From positions 622,927 through 686,926 of the forward strand of contig NZ_WTUY01000002.1 of assembly GCF_009882945.1 (NCBI RefSeq): DNA of 64,000 nucleotides, written 5' to 3'. A program made the translations under genes and the position numbers. How positions within the stretch are numbered: position 1 is the first letter of the stretch; every line of letters starts with the position of its first letter. Positions 34,082 to 43,804 of the stretch are shown piece by piece. Source of the DNA: Alcanivorax sp. DP30 (GTDB taxonomy: Bacteria > Pseudomonadota > Gammaproteobacteria > Pseudomonadales > Alcanivoracaceae). A model generated the notes under the pieces. The model was not told the origin of the DNA and did not search any database. It saw only the letters and a program-made list of their open reading frames with translations.

Positions 34082-36538
34082 ATGCTTAGCCTTCTGGCTA
34101 TTGTAGTGTTGATTGCCACCCTCATGACCCTGTTCTATCAACAGGTCTCTCGAGGTATCGGTAGTGTTGTATTCGTCGTCATCTGGCTATTGAGCGCTTT
34201 TCTCGCGCCTTGGCTGATCAACCCCCTCGCCCTTATTGTGCTGGCTGCAGGTGTCACACTGCTTAACCACGTGGATCTTCGTCAGAAGTTCATCTCCCGG
34301 CCGGTCTACGGTGCCCTTGGCAAAGTGATGCCCGCTATCGGTGACACGGAGCGAGAAGCGATTGAAGCCGGTACCACCTGGTTCGAGGCAGACCTTTTCT
34401 CGGGCCGCCCGGACTGGGAAAACTTTTCCCATATTCAGTTTTCCACGCTCTCCGATGAAGAGCAGGCGTTTCTGGACAATGAAGTCCAGGAGCTGTGTGA
34501 CATGCTGGACGAGTGGAAAATCTTCCACGATCTGAAGGATCTTCCTCCGGAAGTCTGGGACTTTCTCAAACACAAAGGCTTTTTCAGCCTGATCATCCCG
34601 AAAGAATACGGCGGCAAGGCATTCACGCCCTATGCGCAGAGCCGCATCATGAGCAAGATTGCCACCCGGTCACTCACCGCAGCGGTTACCGCCATGGTGC
34701 CCAACTCACTGGGGCCAGGTGAATTGCTGGCCGAATACGGTACCGATGAACAAAAAGATCGCTGGCTACCCGGGCTCGCCAAAGGGGATGAAATTCCCTG
34801 CTTTGGCCTCACGGGTCCCGAAGCTGGCTCCGACGCCGGCGCCATTCCTGATACCGGTGTGATCTGCAAAGGCAAGATTGATGGCAAGGAAGTGCTGGGC
34901 ATGCGCCTCAACTTCGCCAAACGCTGGATCACCCTGGCCCCTGTTGCCACCGTTGTTGGCCTGGCATTCAAGCTGTACGACCCGGATCACCTGCTTGGTG
35001 ATGAGGAAGAGCTGGGCATCACCTGTGCGCTGATTCCCGCGGACACCAAGGGGGTGGAAATTGGCCGTCGCCATTATCCCGGCTCCCCGTTCATGAATGG
35101 CCCCATCAACGGCAAGGATGTGTTCGTGCCGCTGGACGCCATCATTGGTGGTCCCGACATGGCCGGCAAGGGCTGGCGCATGCTGATCGAATGTCTCGGC
35201 GCTGGGCGCGGTGTATCCCTTCCGGCGCTGGCCACGGCCAGTGGCGAAATGGGTTACCGCATGACCGGCGCCTTCGGTCGTATTCGTCGCCAGTTCAATA
35301 CCGCAGTCGGTGATTTCGAAGGCGTGCAGGAAGCCTCTGCCGAAGTGGCGGCCATTGCCTACACGCTGGAAGCCTATCGTCATCTGGTTACCCGCTCTCT
35401 GGAAGATGGCGCGCCCTCCGTGGTGACTGCCATGGCCAAGTACCATTCCACTGAAATGATGCGCGAGCTGATCAACCACGGTATGGACATTGCGGGTGGT
35501 CGCGGTATCCAGCTGGGTCCGCGTAACTTCCTCGCCCTGCCCTATCAGTCCACCCCCATTGCCATCACGGTGGAAGGCGCCAATATTCTCACCCGTTCCC
35601 TGATGATCTTTGGTCAAGGGGCCATGCGCTGTCACCCGTATCTCTATGAGGAGCTCCAGGCAATCCAGGCAGAGGACAAGGAAAAAGGCCTGCAGGACTT
35701 CGATGCTCTGTTCTTCACTCATGCCGGCCATACCCTGGGTAACGTGAGTAGTGCCATCGCCCAGGCGCTGGCGGGGCCCTATCTGTCTGATGCCCCGGCC
35801 AATGCGGACGCGTTCAGTGCACCCTGGTACCGGCTTGCAAGCCGCTACAGCGCGGTACTGGCAAGCACCTCTGACATGGCCCTGGCTTTGCTCGGCGGTG
35901 ACCTGAAGCGACGTGAGCTGCTTTCAGCTCGACTGGGCGATGTACACAGTCAATTGTTGATTGCCTGTGCCATCCTCAAGTATCACGCCACATTGCCACG
36001 GGATGAAGCTAACGACGCCCATGCCAGTTACGCTCTGCGGCGTGCGTTCAGCCGTGCCCATGACTCGCTGGAGGCGTTCTACCGCAACTTTGGCTTCTAT
36101 GGCATCGGCCATCTGCTCAAGGGCCTGTTCTTCCCGTTCGGGCGCCCGTGCAATGCTCAGGCCCCCAGTGATGACCAGATCCGCCAGCTGGGCGAAATGA
36201 TCATGCAGCCCAGCTCGGTGCGTGACGCCCTGGCAGAACCGGCCTATATCTCCCAGGATCCCGAGGATGCCATTGGGCGCGTGGAAGCCACCTATAACAA
36301 GCTGCTGGAGGTGGAGCCTGCCTGGCTGGCGTTCCTGAAAGCCGATGGCAAGGGTCAGCTGGAAGGCAAGAGCGTACTCGACAAGCTCAAGGATGCGGCT
36401 GCCAAGGGCATCATCAGCGAATCCCAGGTGGATGCCGTCAACGAGTACGACGCCATGCGCTACGACTGCCTGCTCACCGACGCTTTCGACAAGAATCTGA
36501 AGAAGGTGAAAGTGCACGCAGAACGTCCGGTGATGTAG
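34082..36538 (+). CDS. fadE: acyl-CoA dehydrogenase
   Basis: Flavoprotein catalysing the first step of beta-oxidation and passing electrons to ETF. The 818 residues are the large membrane-linked FadE type (E. coli 814), with two N-terminal hydrophobic helices (about 1-60) before the dehydrogenase domains. Blocks seen are CFGLTGPEAGSDAG and the flavin-region GGRGIQLGPRNFL. The ATG at 34082 has AAAGGAGACC upstream; an upstream in-frame ATG at 34004 is not needed. Partners EtfAB and ETF-QO are encoded at 55758-59597. Confidence 0.95.
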   Translation: MLSLLAIVVLIATLMTLFYQQVSRGIGSVVFVVIWLLSAFLAPWLINPLALIVLAAGVTLLNHVDLRQKFISRPVYGALGKVMPAIGDTEREAIEAGTTWFEADLFSGRPDWENFSHIQFSTLSDEEQAFLDNEVQELCDMLDEWKIFHDLKDLPPEVWDFLKHKGFFSLIIPKEYGGKAFTPYAQSRIMSKIATRSLTAAVTAMVPNSLGPGELLAEYGTDEQKDRWLPGLAKGDEIPCFGLTGPEAGSDAGAIPDTGVICKGKIDGKEVLGMRLNFAKRWITLAPVATVVGLAFKLYDPDHLLGDEEELGITCALIPADTKGVEIGRRHYPGSPFMNGPINGKDVFVPLDAIIGGPDMAGKGWRMLIECLGAGRGVSLPALATASGEMGYRMTGAFGRIRRQFNTAVGDFEGVQEASAEVAAIAYTLEAYRHLVTRSLEDGAPSVVTAMAKYHSTEMMRELINHGMDIAGGRGIQLGPRNFLALPYQSTPIAITVEGANILTRSLMIFGQGAMRCHPYLYEELQAIQAEDKEKGLQDFDALFFTHAGHTLGNVSSAIAQALAGPYLSDAPANADAFSAPWYRLASRYSAVLASTSDMALALLGGDLKRRELLSARLGDVHSQLLIACAILKYHATLPRDEANDAHASYALRRAFSRAHDSLEAFYRNFGFYGIGHLLKGLFFPFGRPCNAQAPSDDQIRQLGEMIMQPSSVRDALAEPAYISQDPEDAIGRVEATYNKLLEVEPAWLAFLKADGKGQLEGKSVLDKLKDAAAKGIISESQVDAVNEYDAMRYDCLLTDAFDKNLKKVKVHAERPVM

Positions 36539-36548
36539 CCTCGATTTT

Positions 36549-36581
36549 GGCGGAGCACGGTAGTGCTCCGCCTCAGCTTTT
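36549..36581 (+). terminator. intrinsic terminator after fadE
   Basis: Perfect 10-bp stem GGCGGAGCAC/GTGCTCCGCC with loop GGTA (36549-36572), followed by TCAGCTTTTC. It begins 11 bp after the fadE stop. Confidence 0.82.
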
Positions 36582-36593
36582 CTAGCTCACAAG

Positions 36594-36692
36594 TTTCGAG
36601 TAGCGAGAAGCGAGTTTCGAAGAGCAATACCTTTGGCCCCTCAGGCTTTCTAGATTTAGCAACTCGAAACTCGTCCCTCGCGACTTCAATGC
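36594..36692. repeat. second copy of the TCGAGTTGCGAG-type inverted repeat
   Basis: 36594-36622 (TTTCGAGTAGCGAGAAGCG and on) matches the left arm of the element at 14822 with few changes, and 36660-36685 (GCAACTCGAAACTCG) is its inverted partner. It lies between fadE and minC. The rest of the gap (36693-36926) is AT-rich around 36720-36810 and probably holds the minC promoter, but no clear -35/-10 was assigned. Confidence 0.7.
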
Positions 36693-36926
36693 TCGAATTC
36701 CAGCCAGCTCACAGTTCAACAAAAAGAAAAAATGATCGTTTTTTAATCAAATGCTGTTTTTTCCAGCAGTTGAATCAACGTCACTCCCCGCACATGAAGA
36801 TTTAACATTTTTATCACCCTTTTGGCGCTTTCCCGCGCCCTCTCTTTGGTCTACGCTTTGCCAAAATTCTGCCCCTCCGGGTTTTTCCCGCGCTCGCAGC
36901 GCCTCGCCCAGCTACACAGGTCAGGA

Positions 36927-37655
36927 ATGACAGCAGTCGTAGAAGAAAAATCTGTACTCGAATTCAAGGGCCGCATGCTGATGATGACGGTCCTGCAGCT
37001 CAATACTCTCGATGCGCACCAGCTACATCTGGAAATCAGCCAGCGGCTGGAGGACGCAGCGGAATGGCTGCAGCATGCCCCCGTGGTAATCGACATTCCC
37101 GATACTGTGGAGATCGACACCGCCGACCTGATGCCCGCCGTGGATACCCTGCGCAATCTGGGTGTGAATCTGGTGGCTCTGGCTCGCAACGAGCGTATCG
37201 ATGAAGCCACAGCCTCCATGGTCGGCCTTGGCACGCTGAGCCTTAGCGGCGGGCGCGATATCCCCCGCCGTGCGGAAGCCCCCCGCCAGGAAAATACCGC
37301 GGACAATACCCCCAGCCCTGCCGAGCAGGTGGAAACCCTGGTGGTAGAACAGCCAGTGCGTTCCGGCCAGCAGGTCTACAGCCGCGGGGACATGATTGTG
37401 CTTGCTCCGGTCAGTACCGGCGCGGAACTCATGGCAGAAGGTAACATCCATGTTTATAGCAACCTGCGCGGCCGTGCCATGGCCGGCGTGCGGGGCGATA
37501 CCGGTGCCCGGATTTTCTGTCAGCAGCTCAATGCCGAGCTGGTGTCGATCGCCGGGCATTATCGGGTGGCTGAAGATCTTCCCGAGGCACACCGAAACCA
37601 GCCTGTGCACCTGTCCCTGCAGGGCGAGGCAATGCATTTTACCGCGCTTAAATAG
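36927..37655 (+). CDS. minC: septum site-determining protein MinC
   Basis: Inhibitor of FtsZ assembly away from mid-cell. The 242 residues have the variable N-terminal MinC_N domain (about 1-105), a Pro/Glu-rich linker and the C-terminal beta-helix (about 135-235; YSRGDMIVLAPVSTGAEL, IHVYSNLRGRAMAGV) that binds MinD. The ATG at 36927 (AGGTCAGGA just upstream) begins MTAVVEEKSVLEFKG; the longer frame from 36822 is not protein-like. It heads minCDE. Confidence 0.96.
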   Translation: MTAVVEEKSVLEFKGRMLMMTVLQLNTLDAHQLHLEISQRLEDAAEWLQHAPVVIDIPDTVEIDTADLMPAVDTLRNLGVNLVALARNERIDEATASMVGLGTLSLSGGRDIPRRAEAPRQENTADNTPSPAEQVETLVVEQPVRSGQQVYSRGDMIVLAPVSTGAELMAEGNIHVYSNLRGRAMAGVRGDTGARIFCQQLNAELVSIAGHYRVAEDLPEAHRNQPVHLSLQGEAMHFTALK

Positions 37656-37687
37656 CGCTCAGGGACTGAGAAGGTAAGGAGAAGAGC

Positions 37688-38503
37688 GTGACAAAGATCG
37701 TGGTCGTGACATCCGGCAAGGGTGGCGTCGGCAAAACCACAACCAGTGCAGCACTGGCGACGGGACTTGCCCTGCGCGGTTTTAAAACCACCGTTATTGA
37801 TTTTGATGTGGGCCTGCGCAACCTGGATTTGATCATGGGCTGTGAACGCCGTGTGGTCTACGACCTGGTGAATGTGATCAATGGCGATGCCAACATCAAA
37901 CAGGCGCTGATCAAGGACAAGAAGGTGGACAACCTGTTCATCCTCCCGGCCTCCCAGACCCGCGACAAGGACGCCCTCACCCAGGAAGGGGTGGAAGGCG
38001 TGTTCAACGCCCTGCGGAATGACATGCAGATGGATTACATCATCTGTGACAGTCCGGCCGGTATCGAAAAAGGTGCACTGATGGCGGCCTACTTTGCCGA
38101 CGAAGCCGTGGTTGTCACCAACCCGGAAGTGTCCAGTGTTCGCGATTCCGACCGCATGATCGGCATCCTGGCCAGCAAGACACGTCATGCCGAACAGGGC
38201 GAAGGCGATATTCCCGCCCGCCTGCTACTGACCCGCTACTCCCCGGAACGGGTGGAAAAGGGCGAAATGCTGTCAGTGGAAGATGTGCAGGAAATCCTCG
38301 CTATCGAACTGCTTGGCGTCGTCCCGGAATCCCAGGCCGTATTGAACGCCAGCAACGCTGGTAGCCCGGTTATTCTGGATATCGACTCTGATGCCGGCCA
38401 GGCCTACAGCGACGCCGTTGCCCGCTTCCTTGGCGACAATATCCCCCATCGTTTCACCACCGTTAACAAGAAAGGTCTACTGGGCCGGCTGTTTGGAGGC
38501 TAA
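37688..38503 (+). CDS. minD: septum site-determining ATPase MinD
   Basis: Membrane-binding ParA-family ATPase that recruits MinC and oscillates with MinE. The 271 residues have the deviant Walker [11 protein letters not shown] (9-18), the ICDSPAGIE block and a C-terminal amphipathic helix ([12 protein letters not shown]) that binds the membrane. It starts with GTG at 37688, preceded by AAGGAGAAGA. It lies 32 bp after minC and 2 bp before minE. Confidence 0.98.
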   Translation: MTKIVVVTSGKGGVGKTTTSAALATGLALRGFKTTVIDFDVGLRNLDLIMGCERRVVYDLVNVINGDANIKQALIKDKKVDNLFILPASQTRDKDALTQEGVEGVFNALRNDMQMDYIICDSPAGIEKGALMAAYFADEAVVVTNPEVSSVRDSDRMIGILASKTRHAEQGEGDIPARLLLTRYSPERVEKGEMLSVEDVQEILAIELLGVVPESQAVLNASNAGSPVILDIDSDAGQAYSDAVARFLGDNIPHRFTTVNKKGLLGRLFGG

Positions 38504-38505
38504 GG

Positions 38506-38757
38506 ATGAGCATCTTCAGTTATCTGCTGCCGAAAAAGCAGTCTACTGCCTCTGTTGCCAAGGAAAGGCTGCAGATCATTGTCGCCCGGGAACGCTCCAC
38601 CCGTGGCGGCCCGGATTATCTGCCCCAGCTGCAGGAAGAACTATTGCAGGTGGTCCGCAAGTACGTCCCGGTTGACCAGGACGCCGTTAACATTCAGCTG
38701 GATCGTGAATCCGGTTGTGAGATCCTGGAGCTCAACATTACCCTCCCCGAGGGCTGA
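38506..38757 (+). CDS. minE: cell division topological specificity factor MinE
   Basis: Activates MinD ATPase and drives the Min oscillation. The 83 residues have the N-terminal amphipathic, MinD-contacting helix ([15 protein letters not shown]) and the C-terminal dimer domain. It starts 2 bp after the minD stop, so translation is coupled. Confidence 0.97.
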   Translation: MSIFSYLLPKKQSTASVAKERLQIIVARERSTRGGPDYLPQLQEELLQVVRKYVPVDQDAVNIQLDRESGCEILELNITLPEG

Positions 38758-38770
38758 CTCCTGCTGTTGC

Positions 38771-38796
38771 AGAGGGCTTCGGCCCTCTCTTCAGTT
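38771..38796 (+). terminator. hairpin after minE, probable terminator
   Basis: AGAGGGC-TTCG-GCCCTCT (38771-38788) with a stable UUCG-type loop, followed by CTCTTCAGTT, a weak T-run. It lies 13 bp after the minE stop. The remaining gap to the kinase (38797-39081) shows no clear feature. Confidence 0.65.
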
Positions 38797-39081
38797 CACC
38801 GCCCTACCCGTAATGCCCAGATCATTCCGTCACGACACCTGATTCCCAATACCGCCTGACAACACCAGTGCCCGTTCGGTAGATTGGCTTTGCCTGTGCC
38901 AGTATTCGGGACTATTCTGAACAAGGATCTCACGTCTCGCCGGCTGCAAATTCAGTCATATAACGAGATCAGAAAGCAAACAACAATAACGAAATCAGCC
39001 GCTGATCCATGCGATGTTGTTACCTGGACAACAACACTTCGCAACCATGATCCGGACCAGATTTGGCAAAGGGAGATGCCG

Positions 39082-41436
39082 ATGCCCGCCAGAGCAATGT
39101 TGCAGTCTCTGCTTATGGCAAACCTGCTATTGCTTGCGTCATCCTTAATGGCACAGGACGCGCTACCCCTGTCACTGCAGGAACCGGTTGAAACCCTTCA
39201 GCTTGGCCCGTCCATGCAAATCTGGTGTGATGATGACGGTTCTGCGACCCTTGACCAGGCCAGAACCGCAGACTTCCAGCCCCTTGTTCGCAAGCAGATA
39301 AACCTGGGCTATCGCAAGGACGCCTGCTGGTTTCGTGTCAACCTTGAGAACACCTCAACACAAACACTGCCTCTTTGGTTGCAGGTCGACTACGCCATCC
39401 TTGATGAAGTCGACTTTTTTCTGGTTGATGAACAGGGGGTCGAAGCCTGGCACATGGGCGACACCCAGCCTTTCTCCGATCGACCGGTCCATCTTCGCAA
39501 CTTCATCGTTCCCTTTACCCTGAAACCGACCAGCGAAAGAACGCTTTACCTGCGGGTATTTTCCCTCAGCAGTTCCATGACCGTGCCCGTAAGCCTCAGC
39601 GGCCGCGACGCCTTTATTGAGCAGCAGAGTAACAACGAATGGTTAATGGGCGGCTTTTACGGCATTGCACTGGGATTGTTCTTCTATCACCTGGTGCTAT
39701 GGTTGCGCGGCCGGGAAAAAACCAGCCGCTTCTATGTCCTTAACGTGGCATCCGCCACCCTCTATGTCGCCAGCCTTCAGGGGCTGGTACAGCGTTACTG
39801 GTTTGAAGACTATATTCTGCCGCAAAGCGCCAATCATCTTTTCGGTTACCTCGCCCTGCTATCCGGCCTCCTTTTCGCCAGGGATTATCTTCGTACTCGC
39901 CAGTGGCCATGGCTGGATAGATTGCTGGCCGGCGTCGCAGCCATTCAAGGCATCATTATTACCACCCTTATTCTCACCCCCCCAGGCACCATTGCTTCAC
40001 TGCAGGGAGTGGTTGCCCTAGTCTCGCTGGCATTACTGCTAATCTCGGGCCTGTTCTGTCTGTTTCAGGGACGCCCGGAAGCGAGAATATTTGTCCTGGC
40101 CTGGAGTATGTTCCTGCTAACCGTCACCCTGCTGGCGCTCAGCGCTTATGGGCTTATCACTCTTCCCGGCACCATGAACGTTGTGGGTGTACAACTTGGG
40201 CTTGTGATGCAGCAGGTGCTGTTGTCATTTGGGCTTGCTGGCAGATTGCGGCATCTCAAGCGACAAACCCTTCATAAAGAGCAGGAAGTGGCCCGGGCCA
40301 AAGCCGAGAATGAAGCCAAGAGCGATTTCCTTGCCAAGATGAGTCACGAGATCCGCACCCCCATGAATGCCGTGCTGGGACTCGCAGAATTGATGCGCGG
40401 CACGCCACTCGACGGCACCCAGCGCAACTATGTGGATACTATCTATCGTGCTGGTGAAAGCCTCTTGAACGTCATCAACGACATTCTCGACTTTTCCAAG
40501 ATTAGTTCCGGCAAGCTGCAGCTGGAAGTCAGTAGCTTTAACCTGCAACGTCTGCTGGAAGACTGTCTGATGATCTTCCATGCCAACGCCGAGCAGAAAG
40601 ATATCCGGTTGGTGAGTGACTGGAAGGAAAGCCTGCCGGAATGGGTCGAAGGAGATCAGACCCGTCTGCGCCAAATTCTGCTCAATTTGCTTTCCAATGC
40701 AGTCAAGTTTACAGAGCACGGCACTGTCACATTGAAGGTCGAGGCGTTTCAGACGCGAGAACCGGACGTTTTACTGCTGCGCTGCCAGGTCATTGATCAG
40801 GGCATCGGCATGAACGCCGACGAAATGGGCATGCTGTTCCAGTCTTTTCAGCAAGCCGACAGCTCAACCTCACGGAAGTATGGAGGATCCGGCCTGGGCC
40901 TTGCGATTTCGCGGCAGCTTGCCGAACTGATGAACGGGCGACTGGAAGCCAGTAGCGAACCAGGTGCAGGTTCCGTTTTCACGCTCGATATTCCCCTGCA
41001 GCGCAGTAAAGCCGCGCCAGACAGCGAGGCCAGGCCTACCCAGCTAGGCACCGAGTCACTAAACGTGCTGGTCGTCGAAGACAACGCGGTGAACCAGATG
41101 GTCATCGGCGCCCTACTCAAGAAACTGTCGATCACAACCACTCTGACAAGTAGCGGCACCGAAGCCTTGGCACTGCTGGACTCAGCGCAAGACAGGCCCG
41201 ACATTATCCTGATGGATTGTGAAATGCCGGACATCGACGGCTACCAGACCACCCGCATGATTCGTGAGCTGGAAAAGCGACGGCAGCTACCGCGGATACC
41301 GATCCTCGCCCTGACGGCCCATGCATCCACTGAATATCGGAAACGCTGTATCGCAAGCGGGATGGATGATCACGTGCCCAAGCCGGTGACGCTGGATCAG
41401 CTCAGGGAAAAACTGCTAGCCTGGGCGCCCCGCTAG
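39082..41436 (+). CDS. hybrid sensor histidine kinase with 7TMR-DISM input
   Basis: Order: signal sequence (about 1-25), periplasmic DISMED2-type beta-sandwich (about 35-185), seven membrane helices (about 190-385), HisKA with phospho-acceptor His near residue 421 (KMSHEIRTPMN), HATPase_c (DQGIGMN, GGSGLGLAIS) and a receiver with Asp near 711 (ILMDCEMPDIDG). DISM input domains are thought to sense carbohydrates or other small ligands. No HPt or separate regulator is adjacent. The ATG at 39082 has GGGAG six bases upstream; the ATG at 39076 is a close alternative, and the frame extends to 38884 without a start signal. Confidence 0.93.
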   Translation: MPARAMLQSLLMANLLLLASSLMAQDALPLSLQEPVETLQLGPSMQIWCDDDGSATLDQARTADFQPLVRKQINLGYRKDACWFRVNLENTSTQTLPLWLQVDYAILDEVDFFLVDEQGVEAWHMGDTQPFSDRPVHLRNFIVPFTLKPTSERTLYLRVFSLSSSMTVPVSLSGRDAFIEQQSNNEWLMGGFYGIALGLFFYHLVLWLRGREKTSRFYVLNVASATLYVASLQGLVQRYWFEDYILPQSANHLFGYLALLSGLLFARDYLRTRQWPWLDRLLAGVAAIQGIIITTLILTPPGTIASLQGVVALVSLALLLISGLFCLFQGRPEARIFVLAWSMFLLTVTLLALSAYGLITLPGTMNVVGVQLGLVMQQVLLSFGLAGRLRHLKRQTLHKEQEVARAKAENEAKSDFLAKMSHEIRTPMNAVLGLAELMRGTPLDGTQRNYVDTIYRAGESLLNVINDILDFSKISSGKLQLEVSSFNLQRLLEDCLMIFHANAEQKDIRLVSDWKESLPEWVEGDQTRLRQILLNLLSNAVKFTEHGTVTLKVEAFQTREPDVLLLRCQVIDQGIGMNADEMGMLFQSFQQADSSTSRKYGGSGLGLAISRQLAELMNGRLEASSEPGAGSVFTLDIPLQRSKAAPDSEARPTQLGTESLNVLVVEDNAVNQMVIGALLKKLSITTTLTSSGTEALALLDSAQDRPDIILMDCEMPDIDGYQTTRMIRELEKRRQLPRIPILALTAHASTEYRKRCIASGMDDHVPKPVTLDQLREKLLAWAPR

Positions 41437-41744
41437 CGCGGGGGCAGTACCTGCCATTCTGGCTCGTCATACTCTCCAATCACCGTTACGGACACCACTT
41501 CAGCATGCCTTGCGAGAATCGAGCGGACTTTTTCACTGCGGGAATCATCCTTGGCATCCCGATGTGCCTTGCTATCCCAGTGAGCAATGGCCAGCACCGT
41601 ATCCCGACACCCTATCTTGCGATGTAAAAAAGTACCGCGTGCCCCTGCAGACTGCTGGATGATTTCACTGGCTTCCAGCCAGCCGCTGGCGTACTCCTCC
41701 ACTGTAAAACCCGGCTTCATGGTCACCTCGAAAATATATTTCAT
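41433..41744 (-). CDS. ABM-fold (antibiotic biosynthesis monooxygenase-like) protein
   Basis: A 103-residue ferredoxin-like dimer-type protein. The pattern MKYIFEVTMKPGF..YASGWLEASEIIQQ and AIAHWDSKAHRDA resembles ABM-superfamily proteins. Function is unknown; members range from haem oxygenase-like enzymes to stress proteins. It overlaps mtfA by 4 bp upstream and the convergent kinase gene by 4 bp downstream. Confidence 0.75.
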   Translation of the reverse strand: MKYIFEVTMKPGFTVEEYASGWLEASEIIQQSAGARGTFLHRKIGCRDTVLAIAHWDSKAHRDAKDDSRSEKVRSILARHAEVVSVTVIGEYDEPEWQVLPPR

Positions 41745-42496
41745 GGCGTCCTTTCTCCCTGTCGATAGAACCGGGCCAGCAACAGATACAGGTCCGGCCA
41801 GTCATGAAACAGTTGATCCGGAGATTCAAAGAAAGCCTCACTGCAAACCGCAAAGAATTCTCCAGGGCCGGTCAGCGCATAGGCATCCACAGGCATATGA
41901 CGATGGCGTCGATAATCTTCCTGCAAGTCGCTAAAAGCCTGCGAGAAGGTGTCATGCCACTGCTGCGGGCTCATCCCCTGATGCAATGGTGGTGCACCGT
42001 TGGCACCTTGATATCGCATATCCAGCTTGTGAGACATCTCGTGTATCACCACATTGCTGGCACCGCCGGACTTGCACACAGCGTCCCAGGACAGTATTAC
42101 GGGCCCATTCTGCCAGGCCTCACCGGCCAGCAACGGCCCTCGCGCATGGACAACCCCATCGGCGGTGCGATGCGCCCGGTTGGGAATAAAAGCCTCTTCA
42201 TACAGGATCACGGTATACCAGCCGTTGTACCAATCGATTCCCAACTTCAGGATCGGCACACAAGCCATGGTCGCCACTCTCAGGCACATGGCATCGGTGA
42301 TCGCAAATCCGCCCCCTGGCACCATGCTCTTGCGGGCCAGAAAGCGGAATGTCAGCGCCATTAACGCCTTTCGCTCAGCACCTTGATAGCGGGACATCAC
42401 CGGCCAGTCTGCCACCGCCGACTCCCATTGACTGGCAGTAAAGCCCATCTTTTTGACACGGCGCCTATCACGCCAATTCCTCCAAGCTGCCAGCAT
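41741..42496 (-). CDS. mtfA: zinc-dependent peptidase of the MtfA family
   Basis: A 251-residue soluble zinc peptidase. The HEXXH motif is in VIHEMSHKLD, and EFFAVCSEAFFE supplies the third ligand Glu. In E. coli MtfA binds the repressor Mlc and affects glucose uptake; whether that applies here is unknown, since no Mlc target is in view. It is co-transcribed with the ABM-fold gene. Confidence 0.9.
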   Translation of the reverse strand: MLAAWRNWRDRRRVKKMGFTASQWESAVADWPVMSRYQGAERKALMALTFRFLARKSMVPGGGFAITDAMCLRVATMACVPILKLGIDWYNGWYTVILYEEAFIPNRAHRTADGVVHARGPLLAGEAWQNGPVILSWDAVCKSGGASNVVIHEMSHKLDMRYQGANGAPPLHQGMSPQQWHDTFSQAFSDLQEDYRRHRHMPVDAYALTGPGEFFAVCSEAFFESPDQLFHDWPDLYLLLARFYRQGERTP

Positions 42497-42658
42497 GCAA
42501 TCTCCCTGAAATGGTCTTCATTAGCGGCCTTGGTCGGCCGGTTTTGCCCCTAGGAAGCCCCATGGCGGGATTCGCCATGGTTATGGCGCCGATAGAATCC
42601 TGCCACTCACAGGCCCCATGCTACCATTCGCTCCAATTTCCCATGGAAGCGTCTCGCA

Positions 42659-43594
42659 GTGCCCATCCGTCAAGCGCACAAAGCCGATTTACTGCTACTG
42701 CTCGTCACTTTACTGGCGGCTATCAGCTGGATGTTCTCCCGAGAGGCAGTGCTGGCGATGCCCCCGCTGTTATTCATGTCGCTGCGATTTCTACTCGCAT
42801 CATTTTTGCTGAGTCTGCTGGCATTTCCCCAGCTGGCACGGCTGGATAGCACTCAGCTTTGGCGCTGCATCCGGGTAGGCCTGGTGTTTGGCATCGCCAT
42901 GAGCTTCTGGGTACTCGGACTGGCCTTTGCCAGCCATGTCGGCGAAGGTGCCTTTCTCACCAGCCTGGGTGTGGTACTGGTCCCTGTTATCGCCCGCGTG
43001 GTGTTCCGCGAATCGGTACCCGGCAGCACCTGGCTGGCACTACCTGTGGCCGTGGCCGGCCTTGCGCTATTGTCGCTGGAGCAGGGGTTGCATCTGGAAG
43101 CCGGGCAACTCCTGTTCATGACGGCTGCTGCCATTTTCGCACTGTACTTCAACCTCAATACCCGTGCTGCCAATACCCTCGCCATTCGCCGGAGCAATGG
43201 CGAAATGGTGCAACAGCCCCGGATTCCCGCGCTGGCCCTCACCACCGTGGTGCTGGCCGTGGTGGGAGCGGTAACCGGGGCCTTGTCGCTGTGGTTTGAA
43301 CCCTGGCAAACAACCCTTGCCAACATGTCCGGAACGCTGGTTATGTGGATTGTGCTCAGTGCCACCGTGGGTACCGCCATGCGCTTTCTGGTCCAGACCT
43401 ACGCGCAGAGCCTGTCATTGCAGAGCCACGGTGTGGTTATCATGGTACTCGAGCCCATGTGGACAGCCCTGATGGCTGCCGTCTGGTTTGGCGAGAAGAT
43501 GAGCCTTTTACAAGTCTGTGGCTGTGGCCTGATTTTCCTGTCGTTGCTGGTCAATCGCTGGCGGGCAGTGCGCAAAATCATTCGTCTCGGATAA
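42659..43594 (+). CDS. EamA/DMT-family permease
   Basis: Ten-helix permease of 311 residues made of two EamA repeats (about 12-140 and 150-300), with a second-repeat motif (VVIMVLEPMWTALMAA) near the end of the sequence. Substrate unknown; the family exports amino acids, nucleosides and other metabolites. The start is a GTG at 42659 with GGAAG upstream; no ATG fits better. Confidence 0.88.
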   Translation: MPIRQAHKADLLLLLVTLLAAISWMFSREAVLAMPPLLFMSLRFLLASFLLSLLAFPQLARLDSTQLWRCIRVGLVFGIAMSFWVLGLAFASHVGEGAFLTSLGVVLVPVIARVVFRESVPGSTWLALPVAVAGLALLSLEQGLHLEAGQLLFMTAAAIFALYFNLNTRAANTLAIRRSNGEMVQQPRIPALALTTVVLAVVGAVTGALSLWFEPWQTTLANMSGTLVMWIVLSATVGTAMRFLVQTYAQSLSLQSHGVVIMVLEPMWTALMAAVWFGEKMSLLQVCGCGLIFLSLLVNRWRAVRKIIRLG

Positions 43595-43804
43595 GCGCAT
43601 TACCGGGCATCTAAGCCTATTACCCCAGAGAAAAAAGTTGTTCACAGCAGTTGGAACCAGGTTTCTCATCGCCGGCCACCTACCCAGGTAGCAATATTCA
43701 AAACGCTGTACATCACGGGGCAAACAATGTGATCCAGTTCCTTTTCTTGGCCATGACATAGCGCACCATCAGCAAATCAAAAACCACAATAAAATTGCTG
43801 AGCC

